A stretch of DNA of 64,000 bases from Schaalia vaccimaxillae DSM 15804 (lineage in GTDB: Bacteria > Actinomycetota > Actinomycetes > Actinomycetales > Actinomycetaceae), in the NCBI RefSeq assembly GCF_000420425.1, contig NZ_ATUX01000006.1, positions 1 through 64,000 on the forward strand. The letters run 5' to 3'. This document shows, piece by piece, positions 27,397 to 37,150 of this stretch (positions are counted from its first letter, which is position 1; each line of letters begins with the position of its first letter). Position numbers and translations under genes: made by a program. The notes under the pieces were generated by a model. That model was not told where the DNA came from. It saw only the letters and a program-made list of their open reading frames with translations, and made no database searches.

Positions 27397-29148
27397 TCAG
27401 ATGTCCAGATCTGCTTCGAAGTCACCAGCCTCAAGACGCTTCTTGACGTCCGTGAGGTAGCGCGACGCGTCAGCACCATCGACTAAACGATGGTCGTAGG
27501 ACAAAGCTAAGTAGACCATCGACCTAATGGCGACAGAGTCGGAACCGTCAGCACCCTTGACTACCATGGGACGCTTGACGATCGCACCGACGCCCAGGAT
27601 CGCAGTCTCAGGCATATTGAGAACCGGAGTATCGAAAAGGGCTCCGCCAGATCCCGTATTCGTAATTGTGAAGGTCGAACCGGAGAGCTCTTCGGGGCCA
27701 ACCTTTGAATCACGAGTACGGGCAGCCAGATCGTTGATCGATGAAGCAATCTCAGCCATCGACTTCGTACCAGCATCCTTGATCACCGGAACGAGCAAGC
27801 CGCGAGGCGTATCAACCGCAATACCAATGTGCTCGTGGTCGAAGTAGGTCACCTCTTTATCCTCGATCGTGGCGTTGATCTTCGGATGGAATTGAAGCGC
27901 CTCGGTCGCTGCCTTAACAAAGAAAGGTAGGAAGGTCAGCTTCGTTCCGTTCTTTTCTAAGAACGCATCCTTTGAGCGTGCGCGCAGCGCCGCCACCTTC
28001 GTCACGTCAACCTCAATGACCGTTGTGAGTTGAGCAGCAGCCTGCAGTGACTCAACCATGCGGCGAGCAATGGTCTGGCGTAGGCGAGACATCTTTTCGG
28101 TCGTGCCACGTAGCGGCGAAGGCTCGCGAGCCTCATCTGTGGAGGTGGAGGTAGGAGCGGAAGAAACCTGGGTTTCGGGCTGAGCCGAAGCCTGAGCCTT
28201 CTTTGCGGCCGCTGCCTCAATATCCTCGCGGCGAATCCGGCCACCGACGCCAGTGCCAGAAACCTCGGACAAATCAATGCCAGCTTCACGTGCCAACTTA
28301 CGAACAATCGGGGTCACGTAGCCGCCCGAAATTGCGCCAGCAGCCGAAGGCGCTTCCTTTGTGGTTGCCCCAGAAGCTGCTTGTTCTGTCAAAGATTGTG
28401 CGGTTGGGAAGGGATTTGCGGGAGGCTGCGGCGCCGTAGCAGCTGGGGCTGCTGGAGGCTCAGGCTGGGAGGAAGGCACAGGAGCGTTTGACTCTCCTTC
28501 GCCCTCAATGGGCGCCTCATCTGGGGCCGCAAGATCAGGAGAAACCGACGTTGTGGGTTCATCGCCAATAATGGCAACAACCGTTCCAACCTCAACGGTT
28601 TCATCCTCTTGGACTCGGATCTCCGTCAAGTAACCCGCGGCGGGAGAGGGGACCTCGGAGTCCACCTTATCGGTGGATACCTCGAGCAGAGGTTCGTCCG
28701 CCTCGACCTTGTCACCCAGAGCCTTCAGCCACGTTGTCACTGTTCCTTCGGTGACAGATTCTCCCAGCGCAGGCATCTTGACCTCGATGCCGGAAGCCGG
28801 GCCAGCTGGCTCAGCAGAAGTCGAAGACTGTGCGGGAGGCTCAGTAGAGGCCGACTCAGCGGGAGCCGGAGCCTCCTTGGCCTGCGATTCTTGTGATTCG
28901 GAGGCCTCCGATGCGTCACCGATCATTGCGATCTTCGTGCCGACCTCGACAGTCTCGTCTTCGCCAACGAGGATTTCGATCAGGATGCCAGCGGCAGGCG
29001 AGGGGACCTCGGAATCAACTTTGTCTGTGGAAACCTCCACGATGGGTTCGTCAACGGCCACGGTGTCGCCGACGTTCTTAAGCCAAGTAGTGACGGTTCC
29101 CTCCGTCACGGACTCGCCCAGTGCGGGCATAGTCACTGCGGTTGCCAT
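27397..29148 (-). CDS. 2-oxoacid dehydrogenase E2, dihydrolipoyl acyltransferase
   Basis: A 583-residue E2 subunit. There are two lipoyl domains, with lipoyl lysines in STDKVDS near residues 43 and 161. Ala/Pro/Glu-rich linkers lead to an E3-binding domain (~270-305, IVRKLAREAGIDLSEVSGTG) and a catalytic domain ending in SYDHRLVDGADA. Annotation pipelines often call this SucB. In actinobacteria the single E2 (DlaT) serves pyruvate dehydrogenase, which I consider more likely. ATG 29148 has GGAGGAG upstream. E3 lies just upstream; no E1 gene is in the window. Confidence 0.92.
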   Translation of the reverse strand: MATAVTMPALGESVTEGTVTTWLKNVGDTVAVDEPIVEVSTDKVDSEVPSPAAGILIEILVGEDETVEVGTKIAMIGDASEASESQESQAKEAPAPAESASTEPPAQSSTSAEPAGPASGIEVKMPALGESVTEGTVTTWLKALGDKVEADEPLLEVSTDKVDSEVPSPAAGYLTEIRVQEDETVEVGTVVAIIGDEPTTSVSPDLAAPDEAPIEGEGESNAPVPSSQPEPPAAPAATAPQPPANPFPTAQSLTEQAASGATTKEAPSAAGAISGGYVTPIVRKLAREAGIDLSEVSGTGVGGRIRREDIEAAAAKKAQASAQPETQVSSAPTSTSTDEAREPSPLRGTTEKMSRLRQTIARRMVESLQAAAQLTTVIEVDVTKVAALRARSKDAFLEKNGTKLTFLPFFVKAATEALQFHPKINATIEDKEVTYFDHEHIGIAVDTPRGLLVPVIKDAGTKSMAEIASSINDLAARTRDSKVGPEELSGSTFTITNTGSGGALFDTPVLNMPETAILGVGAIVKRPMVVKGADGSDSVAIRSMVYLALSYDHRLVDGADASRYLTDVKKRLEAGDFEADLDI

Positions 29149-29167
29149 GATGATCTCCTCCGGAGGG

Positions 29168-30541
29168 TCAGTTGTGGACGTGAAGAGGTTTGCCGGCCAG
29201 AGCCAATGCAGCTTCGCCGATTGACTCATTCTGGCTCGGATGAGCGTGGATGAGAGAGGCGACATCCTCAGGGTACGCCTCCCAGTTAACCATGAGTTCG
29301 CCCTCACCGACCTGCTCACCGATACGGGCGCCGATTCCGTGGAAACCAACGATCGGTCCATCCTCAATGGAAACGAGCTTAATAATGCCCGAAGTGGCCA
29401 GGATCGTGGACTTTCCGTTGCCTGCCAGGTTGTATTCGACGGTCTTGACCGAGTCGCCGTACTTTTCGCGTGCTTGCTTTTCTGTCAAACCAACGGAAGC
29501 GATTTCTGGTTCACAGAAGGTCACGCGAGGAATTCCTGAATCCTCCATGAGGTTTGGCTTGAGGCCTGCGATCTCTTCGGCAACAAAAATGCCCTGAAGG
29601 AAACCGCGGTGGGCCAGCTGGAGGCCGGGAACAATGTCACCAACCGCGTAGATATTGCCAACACCAGTATGTAGACGCTTGTCGGTCAAAACGAATCCGC
29701 GATCCATCTTGATTCCGGCCTCTTCATAGCCCAGTCCCTCGGTGACCGGGCCGCGTCCAATGGCAACGAGAAGAACATCGGCATCGAAAGACTTGCCGTC
29801 TTCACTTGTCACGTTCACGCCGGCGTCGGACTGAGTGGCAGAGGCGAAACGAGTGTTGGTGTGGAACGTGATTCCGCGCTTGCGGTATGCGCGCTCCAAG
29901 TGCTTAGAAATCGCTTCGTCCTCGTTATTAGCCAAGTGAGGAAGGCCTTCAAGAATGGTGACCTCAGCGCCAAAGGAACGCCACACGGAAGCAAACTCCA
30001 GACCTATGACTCCGCCACCCAAAATGACGGCTGAACGAGGAACCCAATCCATGCGCAGAGCTTGATCGGAGCTAATAATGCGTCCGCCAATTTCCAAACC
30101 GGGCAGGGAACGAGAGTAAGAGCCCGTCGCCAAAACAATGTGGCGACCAGTGATTGCCCTGCCGTCGACCGTCACCGTATCCTTGGCGGTTAGCTTCCCC
30201 CAACCGTTAATGACATCGATGCCGCGCGAAGAGATCAGGCCTTGCAGGCCCTTGTACATCCTATTGACGACAGAATCGCGGTAAGCTCCGACTTGCGTCA
30301 TATCCACGCCCTCGAAAGAAGACTGGATGCCGAAGGCTGCAGATTCGCGAACCGCATCGGCTGTTTCGGCGGCATGTAAATAAGCCTTTGTGGGAATGCA
30401 TCCGCGGTGCAGGCAAGTACCGCCGACCTTATCTCCCTCGATGAGGGCGATCTTTAGTCCCAGCTGGGCGCCGCGCAGGGCGGTGGCGTATCCACCGGAA
30501 CCGGCTCCCAGGATTACGACATCGTATTCGGGCTCGGTCAC
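29168..30541 (-). CDS. lpdA: dihydrolipoyl dehydrogenase (E3)
   Basis: A 457-residue FAD disulfide reductase that reoxidises the lipoyl group of E2. It has the FAD site DVVILGAGSGGYATALRGA, the redox disulfide GGTCLHRGCIPTK, an NAD site VILGGGVIGLEFASVW and the C-terminal IHAHPSQNESIGEA with the catalytic His-Glu pair. I chose GTG 30541 because AAGGAG lies ten bases upstream and the length then matches the family. It is 19 bases before the E2 gene, so the two form an operon. Confidence 0.95.
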   Translation of the reverse strand: MTEPEYDVVILGAGSGGYATALRGAQLGLKIALIEGDKVGGTCLHRGCIPTKAYLHAAETADAVRESAAFGIQSSFEGVDMTQVGAYRDSVVNRMYKGLQGLISSRGIDVINGWGKLTAKDTVTVDGRAITGRHIVLATGSYSRSLPGLEIGGRIISSDQALRMDWVPRSAVILGGGVIGLEFASVWRSFGAEVTILEGLPHLANNEDEAISKHLERAYRKRGITFHTNTRFASATQSDAGVNVTSEDGKSFDADVLLVAIGRGPVTEGLGYEEAGIKMDRGFVLTDKRLHTGVGNIYAVGDIVPGLQLAHRGFLQGIFVAEEIAGLKPNLMEDSGIPRVTFCEPEIASVGLTEKQAREKYGDSVKTVEYNLAGNGKSTILATSGIIKLVSIEDGPIVGFHGIGARIGEQVGEGELMVNWEAYPEDVASLIHAHPSQNESIGEAALALAGKPLHVHN

Positions 30542-30743
30542 GAGATTCCACTCCTTGGTGTTGTTGCAATATGCGTGACCCTCCACAGGGGCCATCTGGG
30601 CCTATTGTCCCACTCGTTGAGTCAAATGTCGTTGCTGATGAGCATGACTAGTGGTGGGACCGCCCACATTGTTAACACTGATTGTCCTTCTGGACTGCGC
30701 TCACGCCACGCTAGGATGCATCTGTTCGCGCAAGGAGGAAGCT

Positions 30744-31244
30744 ATGACAGATCCGACGCTGGATCCTCCCAACTTCGACGGCAGCGTTGAATCCGTTGAT
30801 ACACGCCCACCGGCACTGGGGTTGGGGCGCCTCGTCATGGTGATCTACTGGGTATTTGGAGCCTGGGTTACTACGGTTGCCGTTATTGACCTGTTTCGCT
30901 ACGAGGACGGACCGCTGGGTCCAGTGATCCTGGCCCTCGTAGCAGGCCTCGTCTACCTTGCTGCAGCTCTGGGACTGACGCACAACGGTCGGCGAATGCG
31001 CATTATTGGATGGGTGTGCGTCAGTGCTTGCTTGGTTTGTCCAATCGTCTTATGGATCGCAGGCCTAGATGTTCCCACTTTAAGTATGGCCCGATCAGCG
31101 TGGACAGATATGGGCAGGGATTTCTACTACCTTCCCGTAATTGTCGCGATCATCGGAGTGGTTTGGATGTGGTGGTCTAATCCGCGCAGGATTGTTGAAC
31201 TCGCCGAGCAAGTAGAGCGCCCCATGCTCAAAAGGCGTAGCTGA
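30744..31244 (+). CDS. four-helix membrane protein of unknown function
   Basis: A 166-residue protein with a ~30-residue hydrophilic N-terminus, four hydrophobic helices (LVMVIYWVFGAWVTTVAVI, VILALVAGLVYLAAALGL, IIGWVCVSACLVCPIVLWI, LPVIVAIIGVVWMWW) and a basic C-terminal tail. I chose ATG 30744 because AAGGAGG lies six bases upstream; a longer frame starts at 30651 inside the intergenic region. I do not recognise the family. It ends two bases before the convergent TrmL gene. Confidence 0.75.
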   Translation: MTDPTLDPPNFDGSVESVDTRPPALGLGRLVMVIYWVFGAWVTTVAVIDLFRYEDGPLGPVILALVAGLVYLAAALGLTHNGRRMRIIGWVCVSACLVCPIVLWIAGLDVPTLSMARSAWTDMGRDFYYLPVIVAIIGVVWMWWSNPRRIVELAEQVERPMLKRRS

Positions 31245-31246
31245 AG

Positions 31247-31714
31247 TCAGTTTCCTTCGGGGAAACCAATTTGGCGCCATGCCTCGTACAGGGCGATCGA
31301 TGCTGAGTTCGCAAGATTGAGCGAGCGAACACCGTCAAGCATGTGAATTCGCACCAAATCTTCAACGCGTGGGTGCTCCATTGCTTCGGCAGATAGGCCG
31401 ACAGATTCGCGACCAAAAAGCAGTCCGTCGCCATCTTGATAGCTCACGTCCGTATACATCCTTGATCCGTGGCCGGTGAAGGCCCAAATCCTGCCTGGCA
31501 CCGCCGCAAGGGCCGAATCGAGATCGGGGTGAATCTGAACGTGGGCGAGGTCGTGGTAGTCCAGCCCTGCGCGGCGCAGCTTAGCGTCATCCATGTCGAA
31601 ACCAAGCGGCTCGACTAGATGAAGCATTGAGCCTGTGCAGGCGGAGAGGCGAATAGCGGCCCCAGAATTTCCTGGAATCTCCGGTTCAAAGAAAATGATG
31701 TGAAGCACGCTCAT
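31247..31714 (-). CDS. trmL: tRNA (cytidine/uridine-34 2'-O)-methyltransferase TrmL
   Basis: A 155-residue SPOUT-fold methyltransferase. The N-terminus LHIIFFEPEIPGNSGAAIRL, the SAM loop LLFGRESVGLS and the knot region LDGVRSLNLANSASIALYEA are typical of TrmL/YibK (157 residues in E. coli). It methylates the wobble ribose of leucine tRNAs. I chose ATG 31714, since an upstream in-frame start would run into the imuA' promoter and make the protein over-long. Confidence 0.92.
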   Translation of the reverse strand: MSVLHIIFFEPEIPGNSGAAIRLSACTGSMLHLVEPLGFDMDDAKLRRAGLDYHDLAHVQIHPDLDSALAAVPGRIWAFTGHGSRMYTDVSYQDGDGLLFGRESVGLSAEAMEHPRVEDLVRIHMLDGVRSLNLANSASIALYEAWRQIGFPEGN

Positions 31715-31833
31715 ATCCTGCCACCGTTGAGGCGATACGCCGAATAAAGAGCCTGCGGTCGAAGCTGGAATTTCCCGCAAGACGGTGTTGTCAAGGAAGT
31801 GTTGACCGGTACGCAAATGCGGGGGAGCAGATC

Positions 31834-31855
31834 TAAACTTCGAACAAATGTTCGA
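31834..31855 (+). promoter_or_regulatory. LexA (SOS) box and -10 element of imuA'-imuB
   Basis: TCGAAC-AAAT-GTTCGA (31840-31855) is a perfect match to the actinobacterial LexA box. TAAACT (31834-31839) directly before it can serve as the -10, so bound LexA would cover the transcription start. GGGGGAGG and the GTG of imuA' follow within 12 bases. Confidence 0.93.
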
Positions 31856-31866
31856 AAGGGGGAGGT

Positions 31867-32352
31867 GTGGATCGCCGCGAGCGCCTCGAGAATGCACGGG
31901 CAATGCTGCGCAGTGCAGAAAACGCCATGGGAGTCAGATGCCGACATGATATCTCTGAAACGCGTGGCCTTGCATTCCCTGTGATGCATGTGCGCACCTA
32001 CGAATTGATGCCCACAGTGGTTGATCTCCTCCCAGAAAGAGGATGGGTGGGAATGATTGCTACTGCCAATGTGAGGTGGGAAGCAGCAGCGCGTGCGGGA
32101 CTTGATCTTGAGCGAGTACTCGTTGTTCGAACACGGGAATACGCGGGGTACGTGTGTTCTTTAATGCTTGAGGGTATTGATGTTGTGTGTCTTGGCGCGG
32201 TTGATTTAACTCACCAGCAGCGCCGTCGGCTCGCGGCCCAGACCCGATCCCAAGGGCGACACATTCTGACCCTGGAGCCGTGGGACGGGATCTCACGCTC
32301 CCGTCACGAAGCATCATCGCTCATCACGGCTTCAAAGCGGCAGGCTAGCTGA
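31867..32352 (+). CDS. ImuA'-like mutasome accessory protein
   Basis: A 161-residue protein in the position of ImuA', directly behind a LexA box and overlapping imuB by one base. Features are WVGMIATANVRWEAAARAGLDLERVLVV and GIDVVCLGAVDLT, a RecA-like fold remnant without a complete P-loop. It is shorter than mycobacterial ImuA' proteins. In mycobacteria ImuA', ImuB and DnaE2 together perform error-prone translesion synthesis. The frame itself is unbroken. GTG start with GGGGAGG upstream. Confidence 0.78.
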   Translation: MDRRERLENARAMLRSAENAMGVRCRHDISETRGLAFPVMHVRTYELMPTVVDLLPERGWVGMIATANVRWEAAARAGLDLERVLVVRTREYAGYVCSLMLEGIDVVCLGAVDLTHQQRRRLAAQTRSQGRHILTLEPWDGISRSRHEASSLITASKRQAS

Positions 32353-33948
32353 TGAGACGAATTGTTTTATGGGTACCCGACTGGCCCACGAATAGTCTGG
32401 CTGTTGATCTGCCTCCCGGAGGCAAAGGAGCTGTTGCACGTAAAAATCTCATTACGCATGTGTCAGCTCATGCCCGTCGCGGTGGGGTTCGTGCCGGGAT
32501 GAAAGTAACGATGGCTCAGTATCTTTGCCCCGAACTCATCGTGATGGCTGAAGATCCTGATCGTCAGGGAAGAGCCTTTGAGCCAGTGCTGGCAGCTTTT
32601 GATCAGGTCGCTGCCGGAGTTGAGTGCCTGCGGCCCGGATTAGCTTGGGCTCGGGCTGCAGGGCCTGCGAAATGGGCAGGCAGCGAAGAACAAGCCAGCG
32701 AAAATCTCGTCAACGCTGTTCAGGAAGCGACTGGGGTTGAGTGTTTTGTTGGCGTTGGTGACGCAGCGTTTGCGGCAGTCGAGGCTGCCCGCCAGGGAAT
32801 CATCGTTGAATCCGAACAAACGGGGCAATTTCTTGCCGCCATTCCTTTACGTCGAGTGCTCGAAGTCGTTCCCCCACGGCTACACCAGGACTTTGTGCAG
32901 GTGCTGGACCTGCTTCATGCGCTGGGTGTGCGAACCTGCGCAGATTTAACGCAGATGGGACAACGGGCTCTAGTCACCAGGTTTGGTCAGATTGCGCAGA
33001 GGCTATGGGAACTCACCCATGGTCGTGAGCTGTGGACGCAACCACGGCAGTGTCCGCTTGACAACATCTATGCATCCATCGACATAGACGAGGGCGGGGA
33101 GGGGCTCGATACCCTCACCTTGCCTATTCGACGTCTGTGTGAAGGATTCTTCCAGCGTCTACAGGAAGCGGGGATCACCAGTGACCTCATCACTATCAGC
33201 ATCCATAATGCTCAAGAATGTGTGGTGACTCGTTCGTGGCGAGGAATTGACCTTGAAGACCAAGATGCGTTAGCGGATCGTATCCGCTGGGTTCTCAAGG
33301 CGCTGAGTGACCAAGGTGCAGATTCACGATACAAGGACGCGAGTGTCAAAAGTATGGTCCTATGCGCCCATGATCCTGTGCCTGGTTATGCGCCGCAAGG
33401 ACTATGGGGCACTGCGGGACTTGATTCAAAAGTGTTGCGCAGTGCTAGGAGGATCCAATCCTTACCTGGAGAGCAGGCCTTGATGACTCCGCGACTCCAA
33501 GGCGGTTTCGATCCTCGATCACGGGTTGTCATGCTGCCTTGGGGACAAGATGAAGATCCTCCTTGTCAAGGGGGCGAATGGGCGGGAAGTTTAGAACTGA
33601 GTCCCCAGACGCTCTATGACAATCCCATCGGTGTTGAATTGCTTTCTCACAGCACCGATACGAGTGACTGCTCGTGGGGCACTCAACGCTCACCCTTGCT
33701 ATTTGCGTCTACTTGAGACAAATACTCCACTGAATCCTCGCGATGTGGATGAACTTTTTGACGGCCGTGGAATCCTTGCAATTGATCTGGTGTCAGGCCC
33801 CTGGCCGGTTCTAGGGCGATGGTGGGAAGGGGTAGATCACGACAGATCACCGCGTGCTTATCTCAGGGTTAGTCGAAGAGGCGGCGGCGATATTCTTCTG
33901 GTTCAAAGACATAACCGCTGGTTCATAGAGGGGCTCTACGATCAGTAG
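32352..33948 (+). pseudogene. imuB: imuB (Y-family polymerase-like), frameshifted near the C-terminus
   Basis: The first frame (32352-33716) gives 454 residues of ImuB: Y-family-like polymerase folds (VLWVPDWPTNSLAVD; the catalytic acids are normally absent in ImuB) and the little-finger region. From about 33645-33670 the conserved C-terminal reading continues in the +1 frame as IRVTARGALNAHP, then GPWPVLGRWW and WFIEGLYD, to 33948. Joining the frames gives about 530 residues, the usual ImuB length. The lost C-terminus in mycobacteria contains sites for contact with the beta clamp or partners. The break may be a real mutation or a sequencing error. Confidence 0.85.
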
Positions 33949-33985
33949 TCGAGATGCCGTCACCGCACAGTATTGGCACCTGTCA

Positions 33986-33997
33986 TAGACTGGCGGG
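33986..33997 (+). promoter_or_regulatory. -10 element TAGACT before the SNF2 helicase
   Basis: TAGACT (33986-33991) ends six bases before ATG 33998, the leaderless-promoter spacing. The intervening GGCGGG could alternatively be read as a weak ribosome site. Confidence 0.5.
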
Positions 33998-36900
33998 ATG
34001 CGCAATGCCACGCCACTTTCATACGCGATTCGCGTTCTTGACGACTCCGACATCATGTTCCAAGTTGGACCGTCAACCTGGGCTAAAGGATTAACGCTGT
34101 GGCGTACCGGCAAGGTTGAAAGCACCCAGTGGGACGGAAAAGGCAGCGCTAGCGCGCGCGTTAAAGACACCGGACTGTCGTACAAAACATGGATTGCCGA
34201 TGGTGTGGGCAGACTCGAGCTGACTTGTGCGTGCACTATTGGAAGAGACTGTGCGCACGCGGTAGCGGCACTGCTTGCGTTGCGCGAGCAAGCGCGTGAA
34301 CTTGAGCCTGAAAAATCAGGATGGAAAACCGCTCTTGCGCAGATGATCGGGGAATCAGGAATTTCAGGTGAGCCCCTGGGGCTGCTCGTCGACGCGCACG
34401 ACCCATCCAGTGAGATTTGGCTGCGCCCTCTTCGACCAGGTACCCGGGTGGCGTGGACAGAAAAACGTGCCACCTGGCCTGATCTAACCTCAACCCAATG
34501 GGAGTCAGTCACTGACGGCATCAACGCCACTCATCTGGCACTCATGCGTCAGGGATACAGGATATCCAGGGAATCAGAACAGTGGCACTCGCGCGGCGAG
34601 GTTGCCTTGGGATCTTTGGGGGACCAAGCCTTTGGGTGGCTCACACGACTATCGCGCGCAGGAGTGACACTTCTTGCCTCCCTAGATCCCCTAACTCCTT
34701 TAGTTTTAGATCGATCCACATGGGATTTGGATCTGGATGCTCAAGCAACACAAGAAGGTCTGGCTCTGGTGCCGGTTGCCCGCAACGGTGAGCAGATCGC
34801 TCGGCGCCCACGATTAAACGCAGCGATGGGAATGCTCATCTTGGAGGGAGGAACGAGGCTAGCACGAGTCAATGGCATCAGTCTGCTGGAGGCCATGCCC
34901 GCGACAGGAAATATCGAAATCCCTAGTCACGATCTGGCAGATTTTAGAGCCAATTGGTTGCCCTCTTTGCGCCGCCAGTTCAGCCTGACTTCTTCGGATC
35001 GAAGTTTTGAGATCGTGGACAAGGCCCAACCGCAGGTTGTTGCCACCGTCCGAACGCAAGACAACGATTCTATTGTTGTGCGGTGGTGGGCCGAATTTGA
35101 CTTCGGCGGGTCGACGTCGCGAATACTTTTGTCCAGAGCCCTCGACGATCCTCAGGTTCAAGACTTGGCGGAAATGGTTGACGAACTTGGAAAACGCGCG
35201 CCGTCGCGCCTTTATCAGCCAGGACCGGCAACAATTCGCTTACCAGCATGGCGGACTCCAGAGTTGCTCAAAGACCTTGTCCAGACCATGCAGGATCCAT
35301 GTTTAGTTTGGGATATTGCTGCCGAGGTTGCCGATATCAAGGTCGATGATCGCGGAATGCGTATATCCGCATCCATCCAAGATGGCCCATCTGACTGGTT
35401 TGACCTCAAAGTTCGTATCGACGTTGGTGGCCATGAAGTCGCCCTCGAAGAAATCTTGGGTGCTTTGGCGCGCGACGAACAGTATTTACTCTCTGATTCA
35501 ACTTGGGTACGTCTGGACGGAGAACGCATTCGCGTACTCAAGAGTCTCTTGGATGAAGCTCAGATGCTGTCGGCAGAATCGTCAATCTTTGATCAGCCGC
35601 GCATTTCGCTCATCCACATGGGGCTCTGGGATGACCTTGAAGGCGCCGCCGACGATGTGACTGCCTCTCAGACCTGGTCAAAACGTCTCGACATGCTCAG
35701 AGGAGTCAGCACCGCCGGACCTTTACCTGTCTCGCCCTCGTGTCGAGCACAGCTGCGTCCCTACCAGGCAAGTGGTCACGACTGGTTGACTGTAAGAGCA
35801 CGTATGGGACTTGGCGGGATCCTCGCAGACGATATGGGCCTAGGCAAAACAATCCAGATCTTGTCGGCTATCCGATCGATCCTCGAATCCTCACAGGACT
35901 CATCCCAGCCGTCAGGCCCCGTCCTCGTTGTCGCACCGACGTCGGTGCTGACGACGTGGAAGCATGAAGCCGAACGTTTCTTCCCGAACCTGAAGGTCCG
36001 CACCGTCACCGAGACGGCGCGCCGCAGATCTCAACCTCTGGCGCAGATTTGTCAGGGTGCGGACGTGGTGGTGACCTCATACACAATTTTGCGTCTCGAG
36101 GTTGATGACTTTAGCGAGCAGGAGTTCTGCGGTCTGGTCATTGACGAGGCTCAGGCAGCCAAGAATCCGCGCACTGCGATCCATCGAGCACTCGCTGGGA
36201 TTCGCAGGCCGTGGACTTTTGCCGTAACAGGTACGCCGGTGGAAAACTCTGTGACTGATTTGTGGTCCATCATGTCACTGACAACTCCGGGGCTTTTGCC
36301 CGGATGGAAAACGTTTAACGACTCGATGCGCCGAAGAATCGAACAGGAAGACGACAGTGAGGCCCTAGAGCGGCTCCATCGTCTGACCTCCCCCTTTATT
36401 CTGCGTCGAACGAAGGAAGAAGTTGCCCCCGAACTTCCCGATAAGATTGAATCCGTCATTGAAGTTGAGCTCGGCGAGGAACACCGGCATATTTACGACC
36501 AATTCCTGACCCGCGAGCGCGCCAAGATCCTGTCCCTCATAGACGACTATTCAAATCATCGAATCGATGTACTGGCGTCTATTACGAGACTGCGCCAATT
36601 CGCGTTGGACCCAGCTTTGGTCGATGATTCCTACGATCATGTGGGTTCTTCGAAGATTGAATTCTTGGCTCAACAACTCGACCAAATCGTGCCCCGCGGA
36701 CACCAGGTATTGGTATTTAGCCAATTCACGTCATTCCTTGAGCGCATTCGTCGCGTCCTCGAACGGCGAGGTCTAAGTGTCGTTCAGTTAGACGGGTCAA
36801 CGCGTGATCGTCAAGGAGTTATTGAGCAATTCCGTTCAGGGCAGTCCCCGGTTTTCCTGATCTCTTTGAAAGCCGGAGGTACCGGATTGACGCTGACTGA

Positions 36901-37150
36901 AGCCGACTACGTTTACATGATGGATCCGTGGTGGAATCCAGCGGCTGAAGCTCAAGCTGTCGATCGCGCTCATCGAATCGGTCAAACAAAGAAGGTCAAC
37001 GTCTATCGTCTGGTTGCTCAAGACACCATTGAGCACAAAGTCTTAGACCTTCAAGAACGCAAGCGGCAATTAGTGACATCCGTGATCGAGGGTGGCGGCA
37101 CAGGTGGCAGGATTGATATCGAGGACCTGCGGTCTTTGTTATCTCAGTGA
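33998..37150 (+). CDS. SNF2-family helicase with SWIM zinc finger
   Basis: A 1050-residue ATPase. The N-terminus has a SWIM zinc finger (LTCACTIGRDCAHAVAALL, residues ~69-87). A long middle region follows. The SNF2 motor begins near residue 590: Walker A DDMGLGKTIQ, DEAQAAKNP (motif II, DEAQ form), then the helicase C lobe with QAVDRAHRIGQTKKVNVYRL. Such bacterial Rad54/RapA relatives remodel protein-DNA or RNA polymerase complexes. It sits between imuB and dnaE2, which is not usual for the mutasome. The end overlaps the convergent dehydrogenase by 12 bases. Confidence 0.9.
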   Translation: MRNATPLSYAIRVLDDSDIMFQVGPSTWAKGLTLWRTGKVESTQWDGKGSASARVKDTGLSYKTWIADGVGRLELTCACTIGRDCAHAVAALLALREQARELEPEKSGWKTALAQMIGESGISGEPLGLLVDAHDPSSEIWLRPLRPGTRVAWTEKRATWPDLTSTQWESVTDGINATHLALMRQGYRISRESEQWHSRGEVALGSLGDQAFGWLTRLSRAGVTLLASLDPLTPLVLDRSTWDLDLDAQATQEGLALVPVARNGEQIARRPRLNAAMGMLILEGGTRLARVNGISLLEAMPATGNIEIPSHDLADFRANWLPSLRRQFSLTSSDRSFEIVDKAQPQVVATVRTQDNDSIVVRWWAEFDFGGSTSRILLSRALDDPQVQDLAEMVDELGKRAPSRLYQPGPATIRLPAWRTPELLKDLVQTMQDPCLVWDIAAEVADIKVDDRGMRISASIQDGPSDWFDLKVRIDVGGHEVALEEILGALARDEQYLLSDSTWVRLDGERIRVLKSLLDEAQMLSAESSIFDQPRISLIHMGLWDDLEGAADDVTASQTWSKRLDMLRGVSTAGPLPVSPSCRAQLRPYQASGHDWLTVRARMGLGGILADDMGLGKTIQILSAIRSILESSQDSSQPSGPVLVVAPTSVLTTWKHEAERFFPNLKVRTVTETARRRSQPLAQICQGADVVVTSYTILRLEVDDFSEQEFCGLVIDEAQAAKNPRTAIHRALAGIRRPWTFAVTGTPVENSVTDLWSIMSLTTPGLLPGWKTFNDSMRRRIEQEDDSEALERLHRLTSPFILRRTKEEVAPELPDKIESVIEVELGEEHRHIYDQFLTRERAKILSLIDDYSNHRIDVLASITRLRQFALDPALVDDSYDHVGSSKIEFLAQQLDQIVPRGHQVLVFSQFTSFLERIRRVLERRGLSVVQLDGSTRDRQGVIEQFRSGQSPVFLISLKAGGTGLTLTEADYVYMMDPWWNPAAEAQAVDRAHRIGQTKKVNVYRLVAQDTIEHKVLDLQERKRQLVTSVIEGGGTGGRIDIEDLRSLLSQ

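Noticed and set aside
27397-29148. Calling the E2 gene sucB of 2-oxoglutarate dehydrogenase
   Set aside because: Catalytic motifs do not separate succinyl- from acetyltransferase by eye, and actinobacteria normally have one E2 that serves pyruvate dehydrogenase. I left the gene symbol blank.
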